From NCBI GenBank assembly GCA_024398665.1, contig JAKSIS010000001.1, positions 1 through 64,000 on the forward strand: 64,000 nt of DNA, written 5' to 3'. A program made the translations under genes and the position numbers. Positions 58,401 to 64,000 of the stretch are shown piece by piece. Source of the stretch: Bacteroidaceae bacterium. GTDB lineage: Bacteria > Bacteroidota > Bacteroidia > Bacteroidales > Bacteroidaceae. A model generated the notes under the pieces. It had not been told where the DNA came from. It saw only the letters and a program-made list of their open reading frames with translations, and searched no databases. The stretch's first letter is position 1. The number at the start of each line of letters is the position of its first letter.

Positions 58401-58559
58401 ACATGCGGTGACATTTCAGATGTGCACGGCTATCCGCAGACTGAAGACGAAACGGTTTACCGGATTGACGGTATTATGATTGGCGCAGGTGAAAGTCATT
58501 CCGGCTATTCCGCTCCCGGCATTTACATAATCAACAGGCGCAAGTATATCAGGAAATGA
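49488..58559 (+). CDS. Giant multidomain secreted protein with a possible T9SS tail
   Basis: 3023 residues. The signal peptide ends near SSAQ. Residues about 30-168 form a cohesin-like beta-sandwich (AVQFNVGIP...ILDIKF...ADGKVSI). CARDB-like modules lie near 170-298 and 733-850, with four Calx-beta-like modules between (about 302-725). More Ig-like/CARDB segments follow to about 1400. Residues about 1480-2010 are a long, mostly helical, charged region with a CxxC pair at its start. Beta modules resume, then two InlB/bacterial-repeat-like units (about 2552-2702), a GWNWIS-type domain and a C-terminal tail (VYRIDGIMI...PGIYIINRRKYIRK) of T9SS type A character. Probably a cell-surface adhesin or scaffold; no catalytic site seen. 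Confidence 0.65.
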   Translation: MKSLNIVSKFIFCAYLLVADCILSSAQILSNRLYIPDIVAWRSNTSYLSVHMDNRDDVTAVQFNVGIPKVMNVGNDAFRLSDRASDQVVQASLSGSDDDFNWYLVLVYSPTNSPFSGRAGKILDIKFTMGENVTEGSQLRIPITGGVMSRSDKTNVLQETADGKVSIEYGPDLYVVSVDINDTETAPDSTIDVSWTVKNIGEETCTAGWSEEICLTDAGATGESYQNHNVRYLATVVCDNVLEGGSAISRNASVRLPSLPGIDGNCRVMVRIVPFPESNERPENRINNVTVSNSTVNVRKRLSLQLNRLSVDEDNPGKLFATLNRSGLWNTDESFRISVTGDNRVSCPETVTIISGQSAATFDISVTDNGILDEKGLVSLIEVSDISGGTSTYQPASIELAVVDDELPQLTVETSESEIGEGDSVIFSIHAERAPDTDLILHLSCDMSGRFDFPSEILLEKDSSDTRITAYALDDVNPALMEVPTFTFWASGYQTANTFIGLIDNDIPDLELHVTPEMIGENSGIASLNVTLSRSSLIDRSITIRLSDDSTGGDIYYGDFSSFTLAEGESEKTFTIGTIDNFQADGNRDVKLTASVYIQSCGCSPGNESIGVANQTIQILDNDGPSLTVTSNRSTLAEGTAEAAVLTVTRNTSVTDSLAVSVTSDFDEGLEYSHEVIIPAGENSVRIPVGVLKNAKENDSRTVSIVASAESHNSGICWVMISDQTMADAVVADFELLTPDGKQIPDNCAVVKSSVLARVTVENTGVVGIPAGTDIGIHCSAGDGYTQRMVLSTPLAAGERTVQECLLAMPSALGTFSAYAKVNENGRAKELLMNNNTSATASLTVVPPYRTHIESSNSILQYGDSTIITGVISNRDGSDWVDGCTEVQLFVISEGLKLTKTVLTDRQGHFRYVWYPEKAQFGHFGIGACYPGEDMQQEQASVEIYGMYYVRVSDNQIYTVLEQPYEGTVAVRNPGRVSLTGLTVSVTDNPDSATVTINAPDRIEGGETVYVNYSIIGHKAPASDEWQTLHIHMSTDQGVALDRTIYYYTRNPMARLSCSTGRIITTMTKGSTRDYSFNIANIGLGQTGEITLSLPSWMQSITPKTLPSMAHGDTAQIVLRFVPTDDMLLNIPVTGQIGVNCESGNGLSIPFSIEPVSESNGNLIVDVCDEYTYYTEEAPHLSDATVRILHPVSGAVIAEGQTDSDGLCAFTLPEGYYTLSVTHQNHSSYSNSILVDPGRTLRKTVNISYNAIEISWNVVETTVSDKYEIVTTVKYETQVPAPVVTVDMPESIPARELAPGESLIFYATLTNKGLITARDVEFTLPEGLKVLQFEALEYADELFDLAPSQSVVIPVRVTNGAPQRDPARTEEGWERDPNKPLDDDDCYANTFLGYFYECGADSIYHKYPTGLRLGSCERESTSTGEGGGSVSGDDYFYGITYWFTDGKSTPNRPDTSTSQKLFDIFASDNQKKPESTGEPYKCQPCKNQVLLDLAKLIPAVDVLTDVADHVKDINNCYQAFKLEEGLHDQLANCKYTKGVTDKYDKIVSEINSMGDHFEDIFFDIEVSRQYVKDMAENARNQQLFSSESLDDLKNIYNYMSDAFNNASGIVDDVYALEKDMGDVYNSAKNIVEKADKYYTDFKKERDEWYEESSRIIFPNNWQDNRLDKLASGERAELDKKYLGDRMDNVMSYLDKSIATEKDYDVAKGALSDLIDGKKLPEKDLAKIGQSSVRVFNDMLYNSHDFREMAKNSNKQVTYDKMLSWGADFGGMSEEDIDLLTKGAAQHVPDQHLLKQAYLDNTQKAVDWMPKVTELLDHTFGDCKYAGKDPSPVRTRASYSAGGIQIIDNSIPYSYMVLMDQVYEATYLVELQHDRDMEYYGSEEWLDLTTYQLQPVTWALEKLKDKISSGDDAEKFINGPGISIYCPEGISDDAMRRFLFRWYNTYKDSITTHAGNRVSSRTFEDAIDLDVIDYYDNLISENVKKISGDRNRSIKDIINENIETALEDLTGGGSVCASISLKFDQTMVMTRQAFRGTLNVHNGNVNEPMENVILQLEVRNASDGSIATGHEMQINLESMEGFEGNLNLTDGWLLSPGADGTASILFIPTKFAAPDKAQEYTFGGRLKYLDPFTHTIVTRELSAVPLTVTPSPELDLTYFIQRDVLGDNPLTPDVVEPSEDAEFSLLVHNVGSGEAKNVVLETAQPEIVENVKGLKIDFELTASKLDGGDAVLSMGRSIVSDFGSIAPGGSRYVQWMLRSSLLGHFTDYDVTASHLTSYGNPDLSLLNEVSIHELVRSIDAGNGNTGFMVNDFMDADRMPDMLYVSDGSTETVSRAAGVRISRKTDLEYEMTVEPSSDGWNYGYVNDPTYGASELESVVRVSDGQAVSVRNFWQTDVILRDGKDPLYENRIHIADKFEGSGPEMYILNFMPMPSVWLEVESFSGIDENTPLLTKALDYLDVTFNKPINPDSFSSDDISCSVQGITVDLSGISISQIGDRTFRLDLSTINGKTGNGYYCLCVRTSGIIDSEGFSGKNGRSIDWNLYKDSMVSIICGVNPSDAGTVSVMDADSIVLAGNWAPFGTEVILSAQPSEGYSFKNWTSGGQVLSEEQDFRYVLSTGSGIQANFSLDKYPVTVIQSEDGTVNDLSGYYSFGDTLVLTATPSSSCVFENWVINGERIVSDTELVLLVNQPITVSAEFRREIFWQEIALKQGWNWISTFIDEPLPLSELSYGIRNVISQNHEAVISNRTVTGDITAIEPMESYKVNAEYDTYLLHSGHKVSDISSNVSVDEWKWLGYPWNEPGLLSEAFDNPVEGDIIISQAGFAQYYGGYWEGSLSILQPGEGYLYGTGSSRTVRYVTPDNLSHVTPDDRPANDTVDIHAYPYVMNIIARLAGGDIVLPQDSYVVYAMAGTECRGQGRLIGGKFYISVYGDTSEQITFLVKDNSSGSLMPSNESVSFLNGVLGNRKSPYVITCGDISDVHGYPQTEDETVYRIDGIMIGAGESHSGYSAPGIYIINRRKYIRK

Positions 58560-58613
58560 CATCTGGCGGGCCCGCGTTCTTCAGGATACTGACGGAGCTG
58601 TCGGGTGGAAGTG

Positions 58614-59084
58614 CTATGCATCAATCGTGATGCTGTCAATTCTCAGGTGGAAGGTTGCGGCAGGGGCCTGGACGGTCACCTCATCACCGGCCTTCTTTCC
58701 TATGAGTGCCTGGCCGAAGGGGGATTTCAGGGAGATCTTGCCGGTTTTCAGGTCCATTTCGTGCGGGCTGACAATGGTGTATGTCATTTTTGCACCGGTG
58801 TCAAGATTGGTGAGTTCCACCCGGCTGAGCAGTGTGACCTTGTCCCCGGGCAGCACTGAAGGGTCTATAACCCTGGCATACTTCAGCACATTCTGCAGGA
58901 ACTTGATACGGCCTATCATCTTGGACTGGGCACGGCGGGCGGCGTGGTATTCATAGTTCTCGCTCAAATCACCCTGGGCGCGGGCCTCGGATATGGCGTC
59001 TTTGATTGCGGGGAAATCCACATTTATGAGATGGTCAAGTTCAGCCGCAATCTCATCGTAACGTTCCTGTGAGAGATATTCCAT
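58614..59084 (-). CDS. greA: Transcription elongation factor GreA
   Basis: 156 residues. An N-terminal antiparallel coiled coil has the acidic tip ARAQGDLSENYEY, which reaches the RNA polymerase active site and stimulates cleavage of backtracked RNA. The C-terminal FKBP-like domain ends with SPFGQALIGKKAGDEV. The ATG at 59084 is chosen because upstream in-frame sequence on this strand overlaps the divergent ATP-grasp gene. It converges on the giant-protein gene; a GCGGGCCCGC palindrome (58566-58575) lies between them. Confidence 0.96.
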   Translation of the reverse strand: MEYLSQERYDEIAAELDHLINVDFPAIKDAISEARAQGDLSENYEYHAARRAQSKMIGRIKFLQNVLKYARVIDPSVLPGDKVTLLSRVELTNLDTGAKMTYTIVSPHEMDLKTGKISLKSPFGQALIGKKAGDEVTVQAPAATFHLRIDSITIDA

Positions 59085-59104
59085 ATATGTTCCTGTAACG
59101 TCAG

Positions 59105-59112
59105 CAAAGGTA
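59105..59112 (-). promoter_or_regulatory. greA -7 promoter element
   Basis: TACCTTTG followed by C on the minus strand, 20 bp before the greA ATG. Confidence 0.6.
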
Positions 59113-59142
59113 CACAAAAAACTGCGGCCTGATCCGTTTCGC

Positions 59143-59174
59143 ATTGCATGCAAACGGGAATTTGCATATTTTTG
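59143..59174 (+). promoter_or_regulatory. Promoter of the ATP-grasp/adenine deaminase genes
   Basis: ATTG at 59143-59146, 20 bp, then TATTTTTG at 59167-59174. It lies 7 bp before ATG 59182 (or 19 bp before ATG 59194), so the true start may be the second ATG or the leader is nearly absent. Confidence 0.5.
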
Positions 59175-59181
59175 GAGCGAA

Positions 59182-60003
59182 ATGGACATTGCAATGGAAG
59201 AGACCTGTGACATTCTGCTGTTCGGTTCGATGGGAAACATCGGGGCTGTGGTTGAGCGTGACCTTGCCGCGCACGGGTACAGAGTGCACCGTGCCGATTT
59301 CGCGCAGAATACGCTGCGGGACGAACCGGGGTACCGGCGGGAACTCATGAAGGCCGTTGCTGAGTTCAGTCCGCGGATGATTGTGCCCATAGGATGCCAG
59401 ATAGCGATTGCCCGGATGGCGTTTCCATCAGACATCACTGTTCCTGTGTCCTGTGCAGCTACCATTGAACTTCTGGACAGCAAAGTCCGATGCAGCGGGC
59501 TGGCACGCCAGTTGGGGATACGGCAGCCGCGGATGTTCTCATCGGACCAGGAAGTTGACGCGTTTCCATGCATATTCAAGCGGGACCGTTCGTTCGGCGG
59601 GTCAGGGGTGATGAGGCCGCGCAGCCGGGAGGCGCTCCGCAAGCTTGTGGAGCATGAGCCGCAGAACCCGTATCTCATTGAGGAACTGATAGACGGCACC
59701 GACTACAGCGTGGACGCAGTCCGATGCGGCGCATTCTTCCAGGCGGCCTGCTACCGTTCGCTTTCCAACCGCGGGCAGGGACCGTCCACGCAGCGCGAAC
59801 ATGTGCGGCGCGATGATCTGTGCACGATTGCCCGACGCCTGCTGGACCATGTGGACTATCAGGGTGTCTGCGGTATGGATTTCAGGGTCAGCGCTGACGG
59901 CACCGCGTACTTTCTGGAGTGCAATCCGCGATTCACCGGCGGTCTGGAAACGCAGATTGCAGCAGGTTTTGACATTCCTTATCTTCTTGTTACACATTAC
60001 TGA
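59182..60003 (+). CDS. ATP-grasp ligase of unknown substrate
   Basis: 273 residues, carbamoyl-phosphate-synthase-like ATP-grasp. A short N-terminal Rossmann-like region (ILLFGSMGNIGAVVE) precedes the ATP-binding core: FKRDRSFGGSGV (phosphate loop), YLIEELIDGTDYSVD (nucleotide-base contacts) and LECNPRFTGGLE (Mg-binding). It should join a carboxylate to an amine or other nucleophile through an acyl phosphate; the partner is unknown. It is short for the family. It lies 17 bp upstream of the adenine deaminase gene. ATG 59194 is an alternative start that suits the promoter better. Confidence 0.75.
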   Translation: MDIAMEETCDILLFGSMGNIGAVVERDLAAHGYRVHRADFAQNTLRDEPGYRRELMKAVAEFSPRMIVPIGCQIAIARMAFPSDITVPVSCAATIELLDSKVRCSGLARQLGIRQPRMFSSDQEVDAFPCIFKRDRSFGGSGVMRPRSREALRKLVEHEPQNPYLIEELIDGTDYSVDAVRCGAFFQAACYRSLSNRGQGPSTQREHVRRDDLCTIARRLLDHVDYQGVCGMDFRVSADGTAYFLECNPRFTGGLETQIAAGFDIPYLLVTHY

Positions 60004-60020
60004 GTAAATTCGTAACCAAT

Positions 60021-61676
60021 ATGCAGAAATACAGCGGACATATTGTGGACATTCCCGGGCACCGGATATTTGACGGGACTGTTTCTGTTGAGAACGGCAT
60101 CATTGCTGACATTGCGGAATCAGCTGTCAGGGCGGGTTCCCCGTATATCATGCCGGGGTTCATCGATTCACACGTCCATATAGAATCGACTCTGCTCATT
60201 CCTGAGAATTTTGCGCGCATTGCAGTGCGCCAGGGACTCATTGCCGCCGTATGCGATCCGCATGAAATAGCCAACGTCCTGGGCGTGCCGGGTATCGAAT
60301 ACATGGTGGCCAACGGAAAAAAGGTGCGCTTCAATTTCCTGTTCGGAATTCCGTCATGCGTGCCGTGTACCGCAAATGAAACGAACGGTGCAACGATTGG
60401 TAGCGCCGATGTGGCTGCTCTGATGGGCCGTCCTGAATTCTACGGACTGGGTGAGATGATGAACTTTGTGGGCATGCAGTACGGTGATCCTGAGGTCCTT
60501 GCCAAGATAAGGTGCGCGCTTGATGCAGGTAAGCTGATTGACGGTCACGGACCCGGCCTGACCGGTGAAAAAGCCCGCCTGATGTTCGAATCGGGACTCA
60601 CTGCTGACCATGAGGTTGACCGGCTGGAGATAGGACTTGAGAGGACACGCATTGGAATGAAGGTGCAGATCCGTGAGGGCAGCGCCGCCTGTGACCTGGA
60701 TGAGCTGATGCCGCTGCTGTCCGATGACGCCAGCCGCGGAATGACCATGTTCTGCACTGATGACAAGTATCCCGATGAATCATACCTAGGATGGATAAAC
60801 CAGTCAGCCGCACGCTGCGTGAAGGCCGGTTATGACCTGTGGCGGGTTCTTGAAACAGCGTGCATGACCCCGGCGGAGCATTACCGTACCGGAACCGGCC
60901 TGCTCAGGAAGGGTGACCGTGCCAATTTCATAAAAGTACGTGACCTGACCGGATTCCAGGTGCTGGAGACAGTCATTGACGGCTTTACGGTATTTGCCGG
61001 TGACCACTGCACGGCTGACCTCATTCTGGATTCGTCCGGCCCTGAAGCGTATGTCCCCAACTGTTTCAAGGCCGAAGGGATAAAGGAATCGGACCTGGCA
61101 TTGCGCGATTGCGGGAAAAGGATAAAGGTGATCCGTTCCACTGAAGGGTCGCTGGTTACCGGCCGTTATACCGCCGTGCCCAAGGTGCGTGACGGTTTCC
61201 TTGAATCCGATGTGGAGCGTGACATTCTGAAAATTGCAGTACTGAACCGTTATACAGAGCATGCCATTCCGGCAGTGGGTTTCATCAGCGGATTCGGACT
61301 GAAGAGCGGTGCGCTGGCATCGACCATCGCACATGACAGCCACAACATTGTGGCGATAGGGGCATCGGACCGTGAAATGGCCATAGCGGTCAACGCGCTG
61401 GTGCGCTGCAAGGGCGGGCTTTGCGTTGTCAGGGACGGGCGGCCGCATGTGCTGGAACTGCCGGTTGCAGGACTCATGTCCGTACGCCATCCGCGTGAGG
61501 TCAGCGAACGTCACATGGAACTGAAGGGAATTGCGCAGCAGATAGGCTGCAGATATGCCGCGCCGTTCATGACCATGTCATTCATGGCTCTGCCTCCTAT
61601 CCCCGAACTCAAGATTACGGACAGGGGCCTGTTCGATGTCTCCACATTCGCCTTCACTGACCTGTTCGATGCATAA
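60021..61676 (+). CDS. ade: Adenine deaminase
   Basis: 551 residues, amidohydrolase superfamily. It converts adenine to hypoxanthine for purine salvage. Metal and active-site motifs: FIDSHVHIEST with His51 and His53, CDPHEIANVLG, GHGPGLTG and CTDDKYPD. The C-terminal domain has the SHDSHN-like block AHDSHNIV, typical of bacterial Ade. Length is normal. It is transcribed just after the ATP-grasp gene and followed by GGGACAGTCCC repeats one base after the stop. Confidence 0.93.
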   Translation: MQKYSGHIVDIPGHRIFDGTVSVENGIIADIAESAVRAGSPYIMPGFIDSHVHIESTLLIPENFARIAVRQGLIAAVCDPHEIANVLGVPGIEYMVANGKKVRFNFLFGIPSCVPCTANETNGATIGSADVAALMGRPEFYGLGEMMNFVGMQYGDPEVLAKIRCALDAGKLIDGHGPGLTGEKARLMFESGLTADHEVDRLEIGLERTRIGMKVQIREGSAACDLDELMPLLSDDASRGMTMFCTDDKYPDESYLGWINQSAARCVKAGYDLWRVLETACMTPAEHYRTGTGLLRKGDRANFIKVRDLTGFQVLETVIDGFTVFAGDHCTADLILDSSGPEAYVPNCFKAEGIKESDLALRDCGKRIKVIRSTEGSLVTGRYTAVPKVRDGFLESDVERDILKIAVLNRYTEHAIPAVGFISGFGLKSGALASTIAHDSHNIVAIGASDREMAIAVNALVRCKGGLCVVRDGRPHVLELPVAGLMSVRHPREVSERHMELKGIAQQIGCRYAAPFMTMSFMALPPIPELKITDRGLFDVSTFAFTDLFDA

Positions 61677-61677
61677 C

Positions 61678-61730
61678 GGGGACAGTCCCTGGCAAACAGG
61701 GACAGTCCCTATTCGACAGGGACAGTCCCC
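61678..61730. repeat. GGGACAGTCCC palindromic repeats after ade
   Basis: Three near-identical 13-bp palindromes (61678-61690, 61698-61710, 61718-61730) are exactly 20 bp apart. They begin one base after the ade stop. The same element family occurs after rpsT at 18651-18683. TTGCAACG follows twice. Confidence 0.8.
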
Positions 61731-61759
61731 ATTTGCAACGGTTTTGCAACGCTGTTTTC

Positions 61760-61790
61760 TTGCAATCGGGCTGCAGTTGCCCTACTTTTG
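61760..61790 (+). promoter_or_regulatory. Promoter of the DUF4419 gene
   Basis: TTG at 61760-61762, 20 bp, then TACTTTTG at 61783-61790. It lies 18 bp before ATG 61809 and is a good match to the Bacteroidota consensus. Confidence 0.65.
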
Positions 61791-61808
61791 CATCAAAATT
61801 TTGATGAT

Positions 61809-63281
61809 ATGAAAAGAATTATGTTTCTGCTTGCCGCGCTGACGCTGATTACAGCGGGTGCATCGGCCTCGAAGAAAAAAGACATAGTCAGGAAGGAGAA
61901 GGGGCTTGTGGCCTTCACCGTTGACCGTGACCTGCCGGCACCGGCGCTTGAACCAGAAGTGTTGTCCGGCGCTGATGTCGCCTTGAGGCTGGTGCGTGAA
62001 AAGACCAGCCTGGATGACGGAATCATTGCCACCAGTTTCAGCGGTGACAGTCTGATCTGGCGTGAGGGTTTCAATGCCATGTTCGACTGTCTGCTCAGCG
62101 CATTTGAGGACCACAGACCCGTCACCCTGTCGCCGGACATGATATGGATAATAATCAGCCAGGGCTTTTCGCATTACGTGAACTCCAATCCGGAGAAGAT
62201 GCGTGACATGCTGGTTGATTTTCAGGACAGCAGGACACTGATGACCATTGTCGGTGACATGGAGCCAGGTGCGGCACCTGACTGGGAGGACATTATGGCC
62301 GCTTTCTCACGCCAGATAGGCGGAAGTGTGAAGAACGGCCTGGCTGAAATGATGACAGCGGACTTTTCCACCAGCAGCCCGACTGACGTTACCGTGTCAA
62401 GAATAACGCTCATGGAGACCGTCAAGTCGTTTTTCGAGTATAAGATACTTGCAGCAACATGCGGAATCCCCTATGTGACCCTGCTTGGAAAGCCCGAAGA
62501 CTGGGTGCGTCTGAAGAAAAAGACTGACAGCCTGGAACAGTATGGACTGGGGTGGTGGACCAGTGAGCTGGACCCTATTCTTGATGAGTTCATCGCCGCA
62601 TCGAAGGGACGTCCCGACACCCGTTTCTGGATGGATATGGTCATGAAGTACCGTCCTGAGACCATGAACCGCGGCGGAGGCTGCCTTATACCTTTGTCAA
62701 TAGACATGGTTGACGGCTGGATGCTCAAGTTCTTCCCATTCACCAAAAACGGCCGCAGCGGCGAAAGGCTCAGAGCTGACACTCCACTGATTCCGGAAAT
62801 TGTCATGACTCCCGCCCAGTATGTCATTGTTGACAGTGATACAGGTGAAAAAACAGTCTTCAATATTGAACTGTGGGCCGGTATCGTGGGCTACGCACTG
62901 GACCGTGCCACCGGCGCGTTCACTCCCAGAACCGGATGGCTGGTACGTATGGCAGACAGTGAGGATGACATAATTGAACTGATTGGCAGGTTCTCGACAG
63001 ACAATGTTTCCGTAACGGATGACGGCATTACGGTCCGCACTCCCAGAATAGGAGGTGAACTTGTCATTCACGTCCGTGGTGAAGTTCCGGCAGAACTGGG
63101 CCGCGCCGGGCACATTGATGAGGTGACTCTTGACATAGACGAAACCTCAGTGTTGCCCGAATGGCTTGAAAAGGCCGATATCGGACGTATCAGGATAACG
63201 GGAAAGGTAAGCCGGGAACAGGCCGATGACATACGGCGGCGTTTCAGCAATGCTGTGGTGAGTGTGCCTGTTTCGGAGTGA
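61809..63281 (+). CDS. DUF4419 domain-containing exported protein
   Basis: 490 residues. The signal peptide is cleaved near ASAS (about residue 20). The body matches the DUF4419 pattern: SFSGDSLIWREGF, then LSPDMIWIIISQGFSHYVNSN and ELDPILDEF. Its biochemical role is unknown; the family occurs in Bacteroidota and fungi. I chose ATG 61809 because the upstream in-frame TTG lies in the promoter. It stands as a single gene before a GH43 enzyme. Confidence 0.75.
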   Translation: MKRIMFLLAALTLITAGASASKKKDIVRKEKGLVAFTVDRDLPAPALEPEVLSGADVALRLVREKTSLDDGIIATSFSGDSLIWREGFNAMFDCLLSAFEDHRPVTLSPDMIWIIISQGFSHYVNSNPEKMRDMLVDFQDSRTLMTIVGDMEPGAAPDWEDIMAAFSRQIGGSVKNGLAEMMTADFSTSSPTDVTVSRITLMETVKSFFEYKILAATCGIPYVTLLGKPEDWVRLKKKTDSLEQYGLGWWTSELDPILDEFIAASKGRPDTRFWMDMVMKYRPETMNRGGGCLIPLSIDMVDGWMLKFFPFTKNGRSGERLRADTPLIPEIVMTPAQYVIVDSDTGEKTVFNIELWAGIVGYALDRATGAFTPRTGWLVRMADSEDDIIELIGRFSTDNVSVTDDGITVRTPRIGGELVIHVRGEVPAELGRAGHIDEVTLDIDETSVLPEWLEKADIGRIRITGKVSREQADDIRRRFSNAVVSVPVSE

Positions 63282-63310
63282 TTTTTTTCGTGATAATGAC
63301 AGGATTGTGG

Positions 63311-63318
63311 TATCTTTG
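63311..63318 (+). promoter_or_regulatory. -7 promoter element of the GH43 gene
   Basis: TATCTTTG 26 bp before ATG 63345, matching TAnnTTTG. A T-rich stretch lies near the expected -33 position. Confidence 0.5.
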
Positions 63319-63344
63319 GCGCAAGAAAACCAAAGAACTGCAAT

Positions 63345-64000
63345 ATGAAAAAGCTGACATTCTTACTGGCCGCTCTCATGGCCGGCCTGACCATTGGTGC
63401 CCAGAATCCTTACATGCCCCTGTGGGAGTACATCCCCGACGGCGAACCCTATGTCTTTGAAGACCCGGACTGCCCCGGAAAGTACCGTGTGTACGTATAC
63501 GGTTCACATGACATTGAAGTGTCACAGTACTGCGGCCGCGACCAGGTCGTCTGGTCCGCTCCTGTGGACAATCTCACGGACTGGCGTTATGACGGCGTCA
63601 TCTTCAAGTCCGATGCCAATTCCGCCGGCGCCGCTTTTCAGCGTGCCGACATTCTGTATGCTCCTGATGTCACAGTCCGCACAAAGGCTGACGGCACAAA
63701 GGAGTATTTCCTGTATCCGAACAACCAGTCCGGCGGACGGCAGAGCATGATGTGCGTCAGCGACCGTCCTGACGGTCCCTTCACCGTGTACAACTGGAGC
63801 AGGGACAACCGCAATGCGACTCAGGGCGTACTGGGTTTTGATCCGGCGGTGTTCATTGACGATGACGGACGCGTATACGGCTACTGGGGCTTTGAGGAGA
63901 GCAACGGCGCTGAACTTGATCCTGTCAATATGGCAAGCGTGAAGGCCGGGACACAGATAGTGAAGAACATGGTCAGCGACTACAAGCATGACGGCGTGTT
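63345..64000 (+). CDS. Secreted glycoside hydrolase family 43 (5' part)
   Basis: Open to the window end; 218 residues seen. The signal peptide MKKLTFLLAALMAGLTIGAQ is followed by a five-bladed-propeller start: IPDGEPYVFEDPD (catalytic base region), YVYGSHD, and GFDPAVFIDDDGRVYGYWG. These fit GH43-type arabinofuranosidases/xylosidases; the substrate cannot be set from this part. The gene is truncated by the window edge, not broken. Confidence 0.8.
   Translation, partial: MKKLTFLLAALMAGLTIGAQNPYMPLWEYIPDGEPYVFEDPDCPGKYRVYVYGSHDIEVSQYCGRDQVVWSAPVDNLTDWRYDGVIFKSDANSAGAAFQRADILYAPDVTVRTKADGTKEYFLYPNNQSGGRQSMMCVSDRPDGPFTVYNWSRDNRNATQGVLGFDPAVFIDDDGRVYGYWGFEESNGAELDPVNMASVKAGTQIVKNMVSDYKHDGV

Noticed and set aside
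44272..58613. Integrative element inserted at tRNA-Leu
   Set aside because: I found no integrase and no direct repeat of the tRNA 3' end at the greA side; only an inverted copy next to the tRNA exists.
59085..59699. Long N-terminal extension of greA
   Set aside because: The extension is antisense to the ATP-grasp gene, passes through both promoters, and GreA is complete from ATG 59084.

Overview
The window is a ~50% GC chromosomal segment of a Bacteroidales bacterium (Bacteroidota), most likely a gut or rumen Prevotella/Bacteroides relative. The support is: a mra/fts/mur (dcw) gene order typical of that order, repeated TAnnTTTG -7 promoter elements with TTG/TTTG about 19-20 bp upstream, few Shine-Dalgarno sites, a DUF3316 protein, a GH27 enzyme, C-terminal motifs resembling type IX secretion (T9SS) sorting tails, and a four-subunit 2-oxoacid:ferredoxin oxidoreductase. 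I cannot assign genus or species from sequence alone.

Layout. 1-2000: a broken gene end, a DjlA-like J-domain protein and a small esterase, separated by a dense hairpin cluster. 2060-17375: the cell-wall and division operon mraZ-rsmH-ftsL-ftsI-murE-mraY-murD-ftsW-(murG::murC)-ftsQ-ftsA-ftsZ, headed by a phased MraZ operator. Nearly every junction overlaps or abuts, and murG and murC form one uninterrupted reading frame. 17376-20657: recO, tRNA-Glu, rpsT and gyrB. 20866-25326: two tandem pairs of XRE-cupin regulator plus acyl-CoA ligase. 25382-32947: a secreted alpha-galactosidase, a coiled-coil lipoprotein, an OmpA-like porin, a protein with a possible T9SS tail and a beta-barrel protein. 32969-37851 (minus strand): glyS, an FKBP lipoprotein and a branched-chain-type 2-oxoacid:ferredoxin oxidoreductase. 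37982-44352: topoisomerase IV subunit A (parC), DUF3316, S41 peptidase, sppA and tRNA-Leu.

44353-58613 looks like an accessory island. It opens with a 31-bp inverted copy of the tRNA-Leu 3' end, followed by about 1 kb of non-coding minisatellites and hairpins. Next comes a three-gene operon of secreted proteins: a beta-helix protein, a 1037-residue repeat protein with a dockerin-like module, and a 3023-residue giant with a cohesin-like N-terminal module, Calx-beta/CARDB modules and a long helical region. The last two carry C-terminal tails resembling T9SS sorting signals. 58614-64000: greA (minus), an ATP-grasp enzyme with adenine deaminase, a DUF4419 protein and the start of a GH43 glycosidase cut by the window edge.

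Functional links. The dcw operon makes lipid II and the divisome. The acyl-CoA ligases and the ferredoxin oxidoreductase could form one acyl-CoA/2-oxoacid economy (inference). The most unusual items are the MurG-MurC fusion, the dockerin/cohesin-like giant-protein operon with the repeats in front of it, and the tRNA-Leu snap-back repeat.
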